Below are positions 44,321 to 56,540 of a DNA stretch of 64,000 nt, piece by piece. The translations under genes were made by a program, and so were the position numbers. Source of the DNA: Zygaena filipendulae (taxonomy: Eukaryota > Arthropoda > Insecta > Lepidoptera > Zygaenidae); assembly GCA_907165275.2 (NCBI GenBank), contig OU015649.1, positions 8,090,001 through 8,154,000 of the forward strand, read 5' to 3'. The notes under the pieces are model-generated. The model was not told where the DNA came from and made no database searches. It saw only the letters and a list, made by a program, of their open reading frames with translations. The first letter of the stretch is position 1. Every line of letters begins with the position of its first letter.

Positions 44321-44484
44321 TTGTATATGTCACTGGAAATGTAAATACCGTTAGATTATCTATCTCGCGAGATTGTAAATTGTCAAAAGATCGTGAACCG
44401 CAACACTGTCTTTGGCGCATCGCCGCCGGCCGCTGTCACGGCACGCTCGCTACGCTTGCTCGGGACTTGGTCAGCAGTACAAAC

Positions 44485-45772
44485 TTTTTTTTTTGACCCA
44501 GGGAAAATGCTTTATGCATACCACCGCCATGAGGCGGGCGGTGGTTATGTGGGACTCCGCCCTGACAAGGGCGACCTACCCACTAAAAACCCTGGGGTGT
44601 TCCTCCTCGGCGCCTTACGTCAGGGCCGCGGGATTCGCTCTCGCATGCTCCGCGGCCCCGACGGCGCTGGCCCGCTTTTAGGCGGGCCCCTGCTCAGGGA
44701 CTTAGTCCCCGCAGAAACTAAGTTTCTCTCTCCTACTGACTGCAAAAATAAATAATTAAAGTGGCGCGCCGGAACACCTAACGCGCCACTTGTCCACCCG
44801 AGGTCCTTTCTCCCTCGGACGGTAGAGTGCCTTGCTATACCGCCCGGAGGACCTCATTATGGGGGTTGGAGGCCTACCACATCCTGCCTCCTACCTCTTC
44901 TTCTGGGGCGGCGGTTGGGAGGGGCGGACGCTGCCTGCTCCCTTTCCCGCTCCGCGGTCTCCTTCTGCGAGATGACGTCCTCGCAGAAAGAGAGAACCGC
45001 CGCCCATGCGCTTTCGATACCCACCATGGCTGAAACGACCGTGGGTAGCGAAAGGTTGCTTCCTATTGCCGCGGTGAGGACACGGCGCTGCTCGGCCCAG
45101 GCCGAGCACTCTTCGAGAGTGTGATGCGCCGTGTCCTCACCGCAGGTTCCACAATGGTGGCACGAGGCCGTCGGTTCCCTCCCGAGCTGACACAAGTACT
45201 TTCCGAAGCAACCATGCCCGGAAAGCACCTGCGTCACCCGGAAGGTGATGATGCCCAGCCGCCTGTCCGCCCATTATCGCAGTACTGGACGGACAGCTTC
45301 GACAGTCCGCAGGCCGGCGGATGGTGTTGCCAGCCTGCTCTCCCATTCTCGCATTATGGACTGACGAAGATGGGACCTCCGCAATTCCACCGCCCTTGGC
45401 GGGGGGTATTCCCCTCTGGCTCGGCACTCCACTCGCCACGCGTACAGTGTCGAGAGGAGGCCCGCCTCCAGATCCCAGGGGGGAGACCCCGCCAAGACGC
45501 ACGCCGCCTCGTAGGAGATGGTACGGTATCCCCTAATCAGTCTGACGGCTAGGACCCTCTGCGGTCTTCGCAGGAGGGTCTTGTTATGAGCCGTCAGACT
45601 GTTGGCCCAAATCGGGGCCCCGTAGAGGGCCATCGACCGCACCACCCCCATGTATAGGCGGCGGCAGTTAACGCTCGGTCCCCCAAGGTTGGGCAGCAGA
45701 GTGCTAAGAGCACCCGCAGCCCGGATGAGCTTGGAGGACAGGCGGCGGAAATGCTCGCGGAAGTCCCAGCGG
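44485..45772 (-). mobile_element. R1-clade LINE, 5'-truncated, with 13 bp target duplication
   Basis: It is flanked by the perfect direct repeat CAGCAGTACAAAC (44472-44484 and 45773-45785). On the minus strand it ends in ten A residues against the duplication, as expected from target-primed reverse transcription. The body holds the C-terminal part of the second ORF: the end of the reverse transcriptase and a zinc knuckle. The rest of the element was never copied in. Confidence 0.9.
44857..45772 (-). pseudogene. R1-type LINE ORF2 C-terminal remnant
   Basis: The remnant reads WDFREHFRRLSSKLIRAAGA, then RRLYMGVVRSMALYGAPIWA (the conserved thumb region of R1-clade reverse transcriptases in Lepidoptera) and, after a break, ITFRVTQVLSGHGCFGKYL with the zinc knuckle CHHCGTCGEDTAHHTLEEC. 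One in-frame TAA at 45274-45276 interrupts it; the frame is the same on both sides, so a single substitution inactivated it. The first four residues of the upstream open frame come from the target duplication, not the element. Confidence 0.85.
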
Positions 45773-45915
45773 CAGCAGTACAAACCTAACCTAACCGTAA
45801 TTATAATCTATCGAAAAAGGATGCGTTAAGCGCATTAAATGTTACGGTTTACAATATTTTGTCAGTTTACAATCTCGCAAGATAGATTATAATCTAACGT
45901 TATTTACAATTTTAC

Positions 45916-46879
45916 GGTGATATATTTATATTATATTGACAACTACTTTCGTGAATAGTAGTTAGTGGTCTAACCGTGGACGACTAATAATAATCCGCTT
46001 AGTGGACGACTAGACACTTACTTCGTTAGTTAAAATATAGTTTTGATTTAATTTATTGGTCTAATGATTTTGGTTTAATATGAAGGACAGATGAGCTGGT
46101 GCTAGCTGTTGACTGTTGGTGTTGAGTAATTATGAGTTAACAAAATAATTAATCGGAAACTTCCATCATGGCACTACATCGGAACGTTAATGTAATTTTG
46201 ACTTTCACTTTCCTACTAAAAAATCAATGAGTTAGAGTGACTACATAATATTACATAATCTCGCAAACTTAACTTATTTAATATCAAAATAAATGAAGCA
46301 TAGAAACTAGAAAGTTATTCTTATTCTAAGAATCTGATTATAATATTTCCTTTGTATGTTCCTGTGTTCACTGAATACAAAATATTAAAGTCCGAATGTA
46401 TGGATCCCGTATCAATAATATCATACTGATAAAGGACTCGTACAAAATAGACAGGATGTAGATATCCACCAAGAAAAAAAATATCTCGCCAAGTATTTAT
46501 ATACTATTTCTGGTCACGCTTATGGCGCGTTGTTGTTATTCTGAACATTATTATTTCAAGGTTGCGCGGCCGTCGCAGTGAGGTTGCGTAGTGGGGCTCC
46601 TCGGCAGGCGTCGCCGCCGTTCGACTCATATCTTTGTCCCGTTTTCGCATTAAGTTACGACTTTGCTGTGTAGACGCTTGCTGTTAAAAATATTTTGATT
46701 TGGGACACAATATTATTATTATGATGTTACATAAAAATTCTAGTCTACTACATAAGTTCTAAGTACTTAAAGTATCTTACCCCCACGTATCGTGGGTTGA
46801 CATAAATTATATTTATTGTAAGAAAACTGTACTTCTTCATTATTGCTCTTTGCAGGAAACTTATATGTAGTTATATATA
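45916..46879. other. taiman intron 1
   Basis: AT-rich apart from a short GC-rich patch at about 46560-46625. Nothing recognised. Confidence 0.4.
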
Positions 46880-47388
46880 CACACCGGCAGAATTAGCGGA
46901 ACATAAAAAGGCAGAGTATAGAAATAATTACGTATATATATTAAAACAAATTATTATCAGGCATGAAGTAACAAACTAATATACATCTTTTAACATCGAC
47001 TTTAAGAAGTTTTTAGTTAAATTTTATTAAAAATTATCAAAATAAAAAAAAATAAAAAAAATCTGTAGTTTGTGAGAACACAGACAATGTTGCAAATAAA
47101 AGTTAAATCACGAAGGGGAAACACACGTTATTAATCATTCATTTATTTAGTGTTAAAATCACAGTAATCTTTAATTTTCAACATTATTTGTGTGCTCACA
47201 AATTAGAGAAAAAGTGTTTTTTTTATTATTATTTTAAATAAAATTTAATAATTTTATTACAAACTTTTAAAGTGTTAAAAGATGTATATTAATTTATTAC
47301 TTCAAGTCTAATTATTATTTGTTTTAATATATATACGTAATTATTTCTATACTCTGCCTTTTTATGTTCCGCTAATTCTGCCGGTGTG
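46880..47388. mobile_element. Tc1/mariner-type MITE (509 bp)
   Basis: It is flanked by TA on both sides. The TIRs start CACACCGGCAGAATTAGCGG and are essentially perfect for about 75 bp; weaker inverted similarity continues almost to the centre. No transposase. A TA target and CACACCGG-like ends suit Tc1/mariner elements. Confidence 0.85.
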
Positions 47389-47411
47389 TATAGTTAGGTA
47401 ATAAATACTAA

Positions 47412-47967
47412 TCTATACTAATATTATAAAGAGCAAAAGTTTGTGAGTTTGTGACGTCGTAGATCTGGATCTACTGAACCAATTTTGTAAATTCTTTCTT
47501 TTATAGGAAGCTACAGTGATCCTGAGTGTCATAGGGTACTTTTATTCCGGATTTCCCGCGGGAACTCCGAATTTCCCGTGGTTAAAACCACAGGGAACAG
47601 CTATCTCTGGATCTGTTGAACCGATTTTAAAAATTCTTTCACTTATAGGAAGCTACAGTGATCCTGTACTACTTTTGTGTAGGTAATTTCTATCCCGGAA
47701 TTCCCGCGGGAACTCCGGAGATTGTGAGTTTGTGAGGTTTTAGGGGGTGATCGCTGGATCTACTGAACCGATTTTGAAAATTATTTCACTTATAGGAAGC
47801 TAAAGTGATCCTCAGGGCATAGGGATCTCGAATTACTAAACTAATTTTGAAAATTATTTCACTTATAGCAAGCTAAAGTGATCCTGAGGGACATAGGGTA
47901 CTTTTTATCCCGGGATTCCCGCGGGAACTCTGAAATTACCGCGGGTGTAACCGCGGGGTACAGCTAG
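47412..47967 (+). mobile_element. Helitron with repeated internal modules
   Basis: TCTATACTAATATTATAAAG start and GCGGGGTACAGCTAG|T end. About four copies of the CTGAACCGATTTTGAAAATT module. Confidence 0.8.
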
Positions 47968-48066
47968 TTGATGAATATTTTTTTAGTTGATATTTATAAT
48001 GTTGATATTTATTTAGTCTCCGAATCACTGCCCTTTCTCATTCCACTGCACTAAGCCTATCAATTT

Positions 48067-48412
48067 TCTATACTAAAATTATAAAGAGCAAAAGTTTGTG
48101 AGTTTTCTCTCATCAAATTTACAACAATGTAGGGGGTAATCGCTGGATCTACTGAACCGATTTTAAAAGCTCTTTCATTTATAAGAAGCTACAATGATCT
48201 TGAGTGACAAAGGGTACTTTTTATCCCGGAATTCTCGCGGAAACTCCGGAGTTTGTGAGGTTATCTATGGATCTACGGAACCGATTATGAGAATTCTTTC
48301 AGTCATAGATAGGAAGCTAAAGTGATCATGAGTGACATAGGGTTTTTTTTATCCCCGAAATTCCCGCGGGAACTTCGAAATTACCGCGGGTTCAACCACG
48401 GGGGTCAGCTAG
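48067..48412 (+). mobile_element. Helitron with repeated internal modules
   Basis: TCTATACTAAAATTATAAAG start and GGGGTCAGCTAG|T end; two module copies. Confidence 0.8.
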
Positions 48413-49539
48413 TTAGATATATTTTGTAAGGGTCCCAATTTCTAATTAAGTCAATTCAAAGCTAAAAGGTAGCCTTAATAATTAATGTTTTTTTTCCTTT
48501 TTCTAATAGTCTATATTCTTTTGAATTCTCATAAAATGGTGGTCATGAAATAGTGATTTCTGAGCTGACTAATAAAACCATCTTTGCCTCTAGAGTCAGT
48601 GTTCGCTAAGAGTAGGTATTTCGTTGATTTGGCTGCAGTTTCGAAAATCCCGATGCAAAAAAGTTTTCTAGTTCTGATTGTGGATTGATTTAATATGTGC
48701 AATGTGAATGCATCGGTCTGGTCTGCCTTTTTTCTATAGCTAGCTAAGCCACTCTTTACTTTGATCTAGTTTCACATGTTGCGATGTGAACTCCATTATC
48801 CCAAATTTTGTTGTAGATGCTTCATATTTTAAATCAGGTAACGTAGCCAATTTTTATATTTCGTCAGTTTGTTAATTTTACCAGCTGTTTTGTACTTTTA
48901 GGTTAGGTTAGGTTGAACAATGTACAATCGCCATAACATAAATAAATTCCCGTCCAAGCATCCGCCACAACTCATTTTCTGTCCTCGCCATTATACAATA
49001 TGCCGACCGTTTGCAAATAAATGAATTACCTGCATAAACTGCCTGCGACATAGCCACAACACTCATTCGTTTATGCCATGCCATGATTTAGATGTTTTTC
49101 CCACAATTCAATTTGACTTGGACAATATGTTTGAATCCTATATAGGTATATTTTATATTTTTTTGATGAAAATCAACATCGTGTTTTAAATCGATAACTA
49201 TTTGAAAAACAGTTTCTCTCAATTCACTGTCCTGTATTATTAAATTATGTTTTCAGTTTCTTAGCAATGTGCCTGGTTATACCTTAAAGACAGATATCTT
49301 AAAAAGGTACCTATCAGAAGTTAATTTCACTTCCTCAAATCATTCCAAAGTTTAAAATTTGGTTCTTATTTGACATAATGCAACTTGTACATTGGATTGT
49401 TACTTGTCAACCCAATGTTATCTCTTACCCAAAGTTGTACCTTTTAGCGTGACTGGAACACCCATCACCCATTAAACGCCCGCCCGTTAATACGACTGTC
49501 TCACAAATCAAACCAAATCTATAATCACACCTAAACTAT
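48413..49539. other. taiman intron 1
   Basis: Unassigned AT-rich DNA. TTAGGTTAGGTTAGGTTG at about 48899 is a short telomere-like (TTAGG) stretch. Confidence 0.4.
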
Positions 49540-49980
49540 CATCATACCAGCCGTAACTCGTCCACTGCTGGACATATTTTAGGTCTCCCTGAAGGATCGC
49601 CCCTAAGACCAGTCCTGGACCGGCCTAAATTATACATCACGTATTTTAAGAGCTGCTTTGTCCAAGGATTTAAAATTTTGTTTATTGCAATTGGTTCTAG
49701 AAAGACGAAATAGGCTATTTGAAACGTGTGCGACAGTGGCGCCGCACCGTTTCTAAATACCAGAAACGCGAGGCCGGGGTTGATAGGTATTTTTAAATAT
49801 TTATATTGCTTTCGTAGACTTGAAACGTGTGACCTCCAACTGGGAGACACATGGAGGGGGATGCAAAGCAAGATGAGCGTGACATCGCCAGTCAAGAAGA
49901 TAAGAAAAAAATCAGACAATAAGCCAGCATCGCAATTGTATGTATTAATCGAGTTAGATATTTCAGTTATTAAGTTTTTA
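49540..49980 (-). mobile_element. RTE-type LINE 3' end, degenerate
   Basis: On the minus strand 49540-49630 reads GGCGATCCTTCAGGGAGACC...ATGTCCAGCAGTGGACG, the usual 3' end (ending in QQWT-type residues) of RTE LINEs in Lepidoptera. Upstream sequence to about 49980 is probably older LINE material. The open frame over it is not a gene. Confidence 0.5.
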
Positions 49981-51259
49981 TAAAACAAGGCGCGGTCCAT
50001 TTTCAATATCAGAGAACTGCATTTTAATGCTTCGTTAAAACTTAGAAACCAGATAAAGCAATCTGTTTATAAAACAATATATTGTACGCATGCAAAAATT
50101 TTATTTTAAATAAAAAACCAGCTACCGCATAGACGTATGCTCGCTTCGCGTTCGTGTGACTTAATCATTACGCATTGATTTCAGTGTTGCCAACCCTCAA
50201 AAATATTTATTACCTAAAAGTTAAGTCAAAACCCCCTAAATCCCCCTAAATACAATAATATTATTTAAAAAAAAACTTAATAGTAAGTACAAATACCAGC
50301 GCCAAGATTTTTGTCTAGTTTCGACATCATTGAGGTGAAATTATTGGTTTAAAAAAAAACAACAATTTAATCAAAAGCAAAAATGTCTCATGATTTTTTT
50401 TTACAACCAATTTTTTTTCGTAATTACAAAATGAAGATTTATTATCAAAGTGTTAATTATAATATAATTTATTCGAAATTACGGCTTTCCTATTGATCGT
50501 AGTAAAAATATCCTAGTAAAAGTATCGATCGTAGTAAACCTTAATGGACGCTCTGTGGGAAGTTGCATATAACGACAAACTCCCGACGAACGCCCCATTT
50601 TATCTTACCTATTTCACTGTTTCCGCACACTGTTCATCACTAATGAATCACTATTATGCAAATTTCACCACACCCACACAATATTAATAACGATAAAGTA
50701 AGTAAAACAAAAATAAAACTGACGTCCATTTCTGCTCAAATCCCGCCAAAAGTTCTAAGCATAGACAACGTAACCACAGTCGTGTCCTAACTCCTATCAC
50801 CTATTATATTATCTGTGCCTATACCTATTATGTTTATGGTAAACACTGATAATAAGAAAACTAGATGTCGCTAAGCCGTTAGATCAACAAATAAACATGG
50901 TTGGCTAGATTGCTTTACTTCAGGCCCGATATTTTTATACCTCTATTTTTCTTGATGAAAAAATATAAGAAATAAAAATTTGAAAAAATATTATATGTCA
51001 AAAAACCCCTAAAAATATAATACCCCTGAAAAAATCCCATCGCATTCATTTTCCCCCTAAATCTAGGGGGGAAACCCCTAAGTTGGCAACACTGATTGAT
51101 TGATTGCCCTTCCGGCGACAAATGTTTTGAGCAATTTTTTGTGTTGAAGCATTTTTGTAATTAGAATACAGTAGGATACGATTGTAATGTTTTTACTATT
51201 TTACTGGCCTACACGTAAAAACGTATATGCAGTTTTCTATCAAAATCAGTTTGTTAAAA
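49981..51259. other. taiman intron 1
   Basis: AGTGTTGCCAACCCTCA near 50180 and GTTGGCAACACTGATTGATT near 51080 are inverted, as are CCCCCTAAATCC and TTTAGGGGG-like flanks, so 50160-51105 is probably a decayed TIR element of about 940 bp. No gene. Confidence 0.45.
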
Positions 51260-51720
51260 GACACCCAATTGCGAGTTATCACCATCATATCAGCCGATAG
51301 ACTTCCACTTTTGGAACACGACCTTCTTCAAGGATTTTGAACACAACTGGTTCCGGCGATCTTCACCAAATCGTCATCCTATTGAAAATCCCGTTTTCTG
51401 TTGATATCGCCGTTGATATATTCAAGCACAGCTTTTGGCCGCTGAGCCTTGAGGTTATAGTAAACGAAGTCACTGCCGTATGCTGGAATTTCCAAAATCT
51501 TTCGTTTTGAGACTGTTGTATTTGCGACAAGAAAATGTAAAGTCCCGATCGTCGCCCAATCGAAATAGATTCGTTGATTAAACTCTTTCGAAGTTGGATG
51601 ACCTAACGAGACTTCGTCCCTAGCAGATTGGTATATACGCAAATTGTCTGCAAATTGTCTTGAGCATAGAATTTTCGATCTTCAAAGAAGTGAGTCTAAC
51701 ACGAGTGTCCAACATAGCCT
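51260..51720 (-). mobile_element. RTE-type LINE fragment, degenerate
   Basis: On the minus strand SLGHPTSKEFNQRIYFDWAT and GTLHF...PAYGSDFVYYNL resemble the RTE reverse-transcriptase end (NRRI-LxWAxFGKL, then LPVLTYGSETW). 51285-51385 is a diverged version of the 3' end seen at 49555. Heavily decayed. Confidence 0.55.
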
Positions 51721-52923
51721 CGTTTAGTCTGTCATGAATTTTTAACACAACACTTCATTTTGAAGATATTCAGCATTATACTGAAATCTTCCAAAGTTCA
51801 GCCATTATAACCAATGTGATTGGCGAATAAAGGGTGAAACGGTGTACTTGCTTTCGATATTGATGTTAAATCCTTTTCTGTTGTAGGATTCTAAGACTTC
51901 TCTCGTGAGTATGACGGCTATACATAGCTTTAAGTATGGTGGTGCACCATTGTTTTGTAAATCAGTCAATAGTAGGAAGTCGGGGCATGTTGAGTTTGGA
52001 GCGTATTCCTGAATCTTCTTAACCTTCAGCGTTTAGTGTAGTGTATAAGGTACACTACTCCCATTGACATCCTCTCGAGTGTAGATCTACACTGTTCACA
52101 AGAGACTTATGGACAATGAATCTCGGGACATATAAAGAAATATTGGGTCCTTCGCTTCTTGGAGCCTAGACTGTCGACTCTAGACACTTTTTCTTTGAAT
52201 AACATTTATCGGTCTTTAGTGTATGTTTGTAAGGAGGCGGCTGTATTTCACTCGATATGATATCCTGCCTCATTTTATTATTACTTTTTTATACCCGTTG
52301 TATTTTTTATATTTAAAGGCATTTGTTATTTTAAATTCAAATCTTGTATTTTCTGTTTTTGTTTATTGGGTTGATTCACTCCTTAATTAGATCTCGAAAA
52401 ATACATATCAAAATGATTATTATTGTACTTTCTTTGTGAATTTCAATGAAACATCATTCTACTATAACCCTTTTCTTATTTAGTACGAGCTGTGCGGAAG
52501 GACGCTGCTTTCCGTCCTATGCCTTTCTTGCTTTCTATATCTCAATGAAGAAACGGGGTAGTGTTATTCGTGGTCAGCATACACTGACTCTCCGCTTCTA
52601 TCATTGTTTAGCGTTATCAACAATGTACACTTAACTACTTTGAGAGAACTAAATAAGATTAATTCCTTTACTAAGATGTCCTAAATTACTAAAAAAATCT
52701 TTGATATTGAGATAGACCGCGCCTTAAAGAAATCAATATAATTAAAAGAAAGAGAACGTAATTATTTTGTTTTTTTTTTTTTTTAATTTTAATACTTATT
52801 TATAATATTTTTCATTTTAATATCTTCATCTAAAACTTGATTTTCTAAAATGTGTGTTGTGTGTTTTTTTACTTAGTTCAATAACAATTAGTAATTCAAT
52901 TTTTTTTTCCGTTAATTCATCAG
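51721..52923. other. taiman intron 1, distal part
   Basis: Unassigned. GATATGATATCCTGCCTCATT near 52255 recurs in inverse form at 55483, indicating a shared dispersed repeat. The intron ends with a pyrimidine tract and TTCATCAG. Confidence 0.4.
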
Positions 52924-53224
52924 AAATAAGTGTCACAACGAGAAGCGGAGGCGCGAACTCGAAAACGAGACAATAAATCAACTGGAAGAGCTTCTCGGAA
53001 CGTGTCTCGCCGAGGTGAAGCAGCCCGACAAGAACGGCATCGTACGCGAAGCCACTCGGCAGATCCAGGAGGTGCTGAAGCAGCGGCGCGAGTGCCCCAG
53101 CGAGTGCCCGGCGCGCGTGCCCGCGCTCTGCCTCTCCCCGGTGCAGGCCGGTGAAGTCACCTCCACCGAGCCGCAGTTGCCGCCAGCCGGCACACACTAC
53201 TCTGAAATCACCACACTTATTGAG
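52924..53224 (+). CDS. tai: taiman exon 2 (bHLH)
   Basis: After the acceptor TTAATTCATCAG, one base completes the previous codon, then 100 codons follow. NKCHNEKRRRELENETINQL and KQPDKNGIVREATRQIQEVL form the basic helix-loop-helix; NEKRRRE is the p160 signature seen in insect Tai and vertebrate NCOAs. The linker ends SEITTLIE at donor GAG|GTGCTC (phase 0). Joined to the next exon it gives LIEALKHYTSWLGWVLLEIN, matching the LLLEALDGF start of the p160 PAS-A domain, so the donor is well supported although not a strong consensus. Confidence 0.93.
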
Positions 53225-54136
53225 GTGCTCACTCAGTTCCGCTTATTATAAGCTCTCATTCAACTTTCAATCTTCACGTGTAGGTATGCCTAAGTTATAA
53301 ATTTCAAATTTTGTAACCAACTTTTAAACCAAACGCTGGTGTCCGTGAGATGAAAAATTATGAAATTTGGCATAGTCATGCTGGTATCATGGAGCTGATC
53401 TGATGATGAAGTCGGGATGTAGTAACTGAAACTATTGAATCTGAATTTAAACTGAATTTGATAGTTATTTTTTGCCATGTGTATTTTCTATTGATAGATT
53501 AAGATTGCCACTGGAACTCCCTGATGCATGAAGGAAACTGCAAAAATTATAAATTATTGAGTTCTCATAGAGTCGAGTTTTCAGTTTCAATGGAATAAAG
53601 TCTTTAACTGCTATTTGATCGGTTTGATCTAAAATGGAAATGCAAGCGTGTAATGTGCATTTTATTATTAACTAGCTGTTCCCCGCGATTGCGCCCTCGT
53701 TAATTTCGGAGATTCCGCGTGTATTCAGAGATAAAATTACTACAACCCTCCTTTCAATACATCAATGACTACACTATATCTTTTTCTATGTCTACCCTTG
53801 AAAATGTGTAATATGCAAAATTTCATGTAAGTAGTTTCACCCGCGGTAATTTCGGAGTTCCCGGTTTCGGGAATTTCGGTATAAAAAGTACCCTATGTCC
53901 TTCCCTGTACTCCTAAAGACGTGCATGCAAAATTTCATGATGATAAGTTGAGCCGTTAAGCCTTAAGGCGTGAAAACGTAACAAACAAACAAACTCACTT
54001 TCGCATTTATATTATTAGTAAGGATAGTAAGGGTAAAGATTGTACTGTTTCTGATTTAATTGTATTTCGTTTCTTACTTTCTTTCATTATTTAAATCGTT
54101 ATATCATATTAAAATGTTAATTTTTTATTGTTTCAG
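53225..54136. other. taiman intron 2 (912 bp)
   Basis: It contains one Helitron (53672-54024), about 110 bp from the acceptor of exon 3. The rest is unremarkable. Confidence 0.6.
53672..54024 (-). mobile_element. Helitron, tandem double copy
   Basis: CTAGCTGTTCCCCGCGATTG at the left, a second hairpin start (TTTCACCCGCGGTAATTTCG) at about 53833, and TATATTATTAGTAAGGA|T at the right. Confidence 0.75.
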
Positions 54137-54426
54137 GCGCTCAAACACTACACCAGCTGGCTAGGCTGGGTGTTATTGGAAATCAATAGTGACGGTGAAA
54201 TTGTATGTGTGACAGAGAATATCAGAGAACTCATCTTATTCAACAGAATCGAGTTGTACAAGAAATCGATATTCTCCATTTTACATGTTAATGATCATGC
54301 AAAATTTAAACCAATATTGAAAAACATTCAAAACTTTAGCCGGAATTTGGGAGAAGTGGACAAATTTCGAATTATTCAAGCTCAACTTCTGACTAAGAAT
54401 ACTAATGGATCATCTGACGATACAGA
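54137..54426 (+). CDS. tai: taiman exon 3 (PAS-A, first part)
   Basis: The acceptor is TTATTGTTTCAG. 96 codons read from ALKHYTSWLGWVLLEINSDG through VCVTENIRELILFN to SIFSILHVNDHAKF, which closely tracks the p160 PAS-A motif SVYSILHVGDHAEF of vertebrate NCOAs. It ends NTNGSSDDT plus GA at donor GA|GTAATT (phase 2), so the next exon must supply one base. Confidence 0.95.
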
Positions 54427-54750
54427 GTAATTATTATCTTTAAACTTTTTTTTTACTTGTGTTGCTTTTAGTCGGATGGTATGACTCCCTATTTTTGAAC
54501 TTCTAGTTAGGCCTTGCCCACGATTCACTATGACATACCGCGTTACGATAATGCGCCACAAAGTTGTTTTTCCAACGTGCTCAAAGAAGATTCACTTAAA
54601 AATAAACGAATCGAACTCGCGGGTTCCCTACAAACTTGCGGTTTTCGGATTTTCTTTTACTTGTTCATTTACAAATTTTATGATTCAAGGTCAACGGTTA
54701 ATAACCTATAGGTTTGATTCCCTTGTGATCGATCACTTGCAGACTTTAAT

Positions 54751-55074
54751 GGGCATGTTGACTAATTTTTATTTTTTAGTCCGTCTTGTAGATTATTAAA
54801 AAATATTGGACACATTTTTTTTCTTTTTTTACGTAATTAAAAAATAACGGCGATATATTGAGTTGAAATTTCGCGTGACGTCACTATTCTGACAGTTTGT
54901 ATGGCGGTTTTGTGGTTAGTGACGTTACAACCTCCTCATCCTAAACTTTAATGCGCTTTATCTCTGCATATTTTAATTTATTTAAAAAAGCAAAAAATAC
55001 GTGTCTATTTTTTTTTTTATTTTCTAACTGACGGACTAATTAGAATTTTGATTTTCAATAGTAGTCAACATCCC
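54751..55074 (+). mobile_element. CRE-bearing TIR element, copy F
   Basis: GGGCATGTTGACTAATTTTT start, AGTCAACATCCC end. It is very similar to copy A (749-1071). The first TGACGTCA is intact; the second reads TGACGTTA. Confidence 0.8.
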
Positions 55075-56328
55075 TATTCTTGTTACAGCTTTACATTGTA
55101 TTTTGGCCAACGCAATTTCGATTATATATTTTGTATATAGTAAGAACTAGTATTACCTGGTATTAATTTTGAGCATTAGTTAATTCTAGTTTTAGCAAAG
55201 GCATTAAGTAATTAAAAACTAGTTATGACTAGGAAAAAGGCGTCCTAACTAAAAACTGGTTTTAACTGAGGTTCTTGAGGTATACATATAATCCTCTCTA
55301 TCAATTAAATAATAAATGGGTAAATTTATAAGAGTAAAATAATTTATTTTATAGGTTTAATAATAGTTTAGTTATGCTGGAAAATCCGGAATCCGTCAAA
55401 GTCAAAATATCTATCCATCAATTTCAGATTTAAAAAAAAGGAATACAAAATACATTTTTTTTTTTAATAAATAGAAATAGGAATGAGGCAGGATATCATA
55501 TCGAATGCCATTAGCCGCATCGTTACAACTATAACATACATAATAATATAAAAAAAAAGAATAGAAATTCTTTGGTCATGACGGGAAAACAAAATATGGT
55601 GCGTAATCAAAGTAAATTGTAAAAAGATGGTGATAGGTAAGGATGTGGTGATAGTATTCCCCTAGTCTCAGGATAAAACTGCACCTGACCAAAAAATAAA
55701 ACACAAGATGGGACTCATGTTCGCGGCTGACAGTCCCTGCTTAAACTGTATCTGGCCAATAGCATTAGTAGACCGTACCCTGTCTGTCTGTTGGTCTGTC
55801 TATCTGTTACCTTTTCATGCCTTAAGTACACAACCGATCATGGAACTCTGCATGCCCCTTGTCAGAACATACGATACTTAATATCCGAAATTTCAGCGGT
55901 AACTTTGAAATTAACGCGAGTGAAATCGCGGGGAAGACCTAATAATTTATTTATTTAATAATACTTCTAACTAGTAACAAAGAATACATAATATAAAAAA
56001 ACTATAAAGAAGCTCCACTCTCCGCCTCCCACCAATTTCATGTCTCCTCATACCCCGTAAAAGTTGCTTGGTAAATTCCGATTTCAGACATGTAGAATCT
56101 ACATGTAACATTTATTCACTGACAGTTGACAGTTACCGTCAACTCGCTGTCAACCTTACGATACGCACACACGCATAACACGTGTACGCACAATCCGGCC
56201 GTCTTTACTTGTGGAAAGTGCTTGAATGAGTTCATATTTTTATGGAGTGTCACCGGGCTGCACACGGTCGTGGCCTGGTGCACTAGTAAGTTTGACGTGG
56301 CTCCTTGGACGTCCTCGCGGCGAACACA

Positions 56329-56518
56329 TCACTAAATACTAGTATAAAACAAAGTCGCTTTCTTTGTCCCTTGCTTAAATCTTTAAAACTACGCAACGGT
56401 TTTTGATGCGGTTTTTACCAATTGATAGAGTGATTCATGAGGAAGGTTTATAACTATATTTTATCCTGCAATTCCCGCGGGAACTCCAAAATTATGTGAA
56501 ACCATGCGGGTCAGCTAG
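56329..56518 (+). mobile_element. tai: Helitron abutting a taiman splice acceptor
   Basis: TCACTAAATACTAGTATAAA start and GGGTCAGCTAG end at 56518. The exon 4 acceptor AG is at 56539-56540, so only 22 bp of non-Helitron sequence separate the element from the exon. Confidence 0.75.
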
Positions 56519-56540
56519 CTATTTAAGTCGTGACTACCAG

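Larger units (their letters stand above)
44338..45915. mobile_element. TIR element hosting a LINE insertion
   Basis: GTAAATACCGTTAGATTATC at the left and GATTATAATCTAACGTTATTTAC at the right are inverted. Similarity extends about 70 bp through GCGAGATTGTAAA to ACCG(C/T)AACA. Without the inserted LINE (44485-45772 plus one TSD copy) the element is about 280 bp. Target duplication not resolved. Confidence 0.65.
54427..56540. other. taiman intron 3 (2114 bp)
   Basis: It carries the CRE-type MITE (54751-55074), a degraded Helitron (about 55780-55940), a repeat shared with 21310-21450 (56085-56260) and a Helitron that runs almost to the acceptor (56329-56518). Confidence 0.6.

Noticed and set aside
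44393..45552. Plus-strand open frames of up to 143 codons
   Set aside because: They are antisense to the R1-type LINE remnant, which has a clear reverse-transcriptase and zinc-knuckle reading on the minus strand.
48899..48916. Telomeric (TTAGG)n tract
   Set aside because: TTAGGTTAGGTTAGG is only about three units, internal to an intron and without flanking telomeric retrotransposons.
49542..50006. 154-codon open frame on the minus strand
   Set aside because: It overlaps the degenerate RTE LINE 3' end; the peptide is not conserved-looking.
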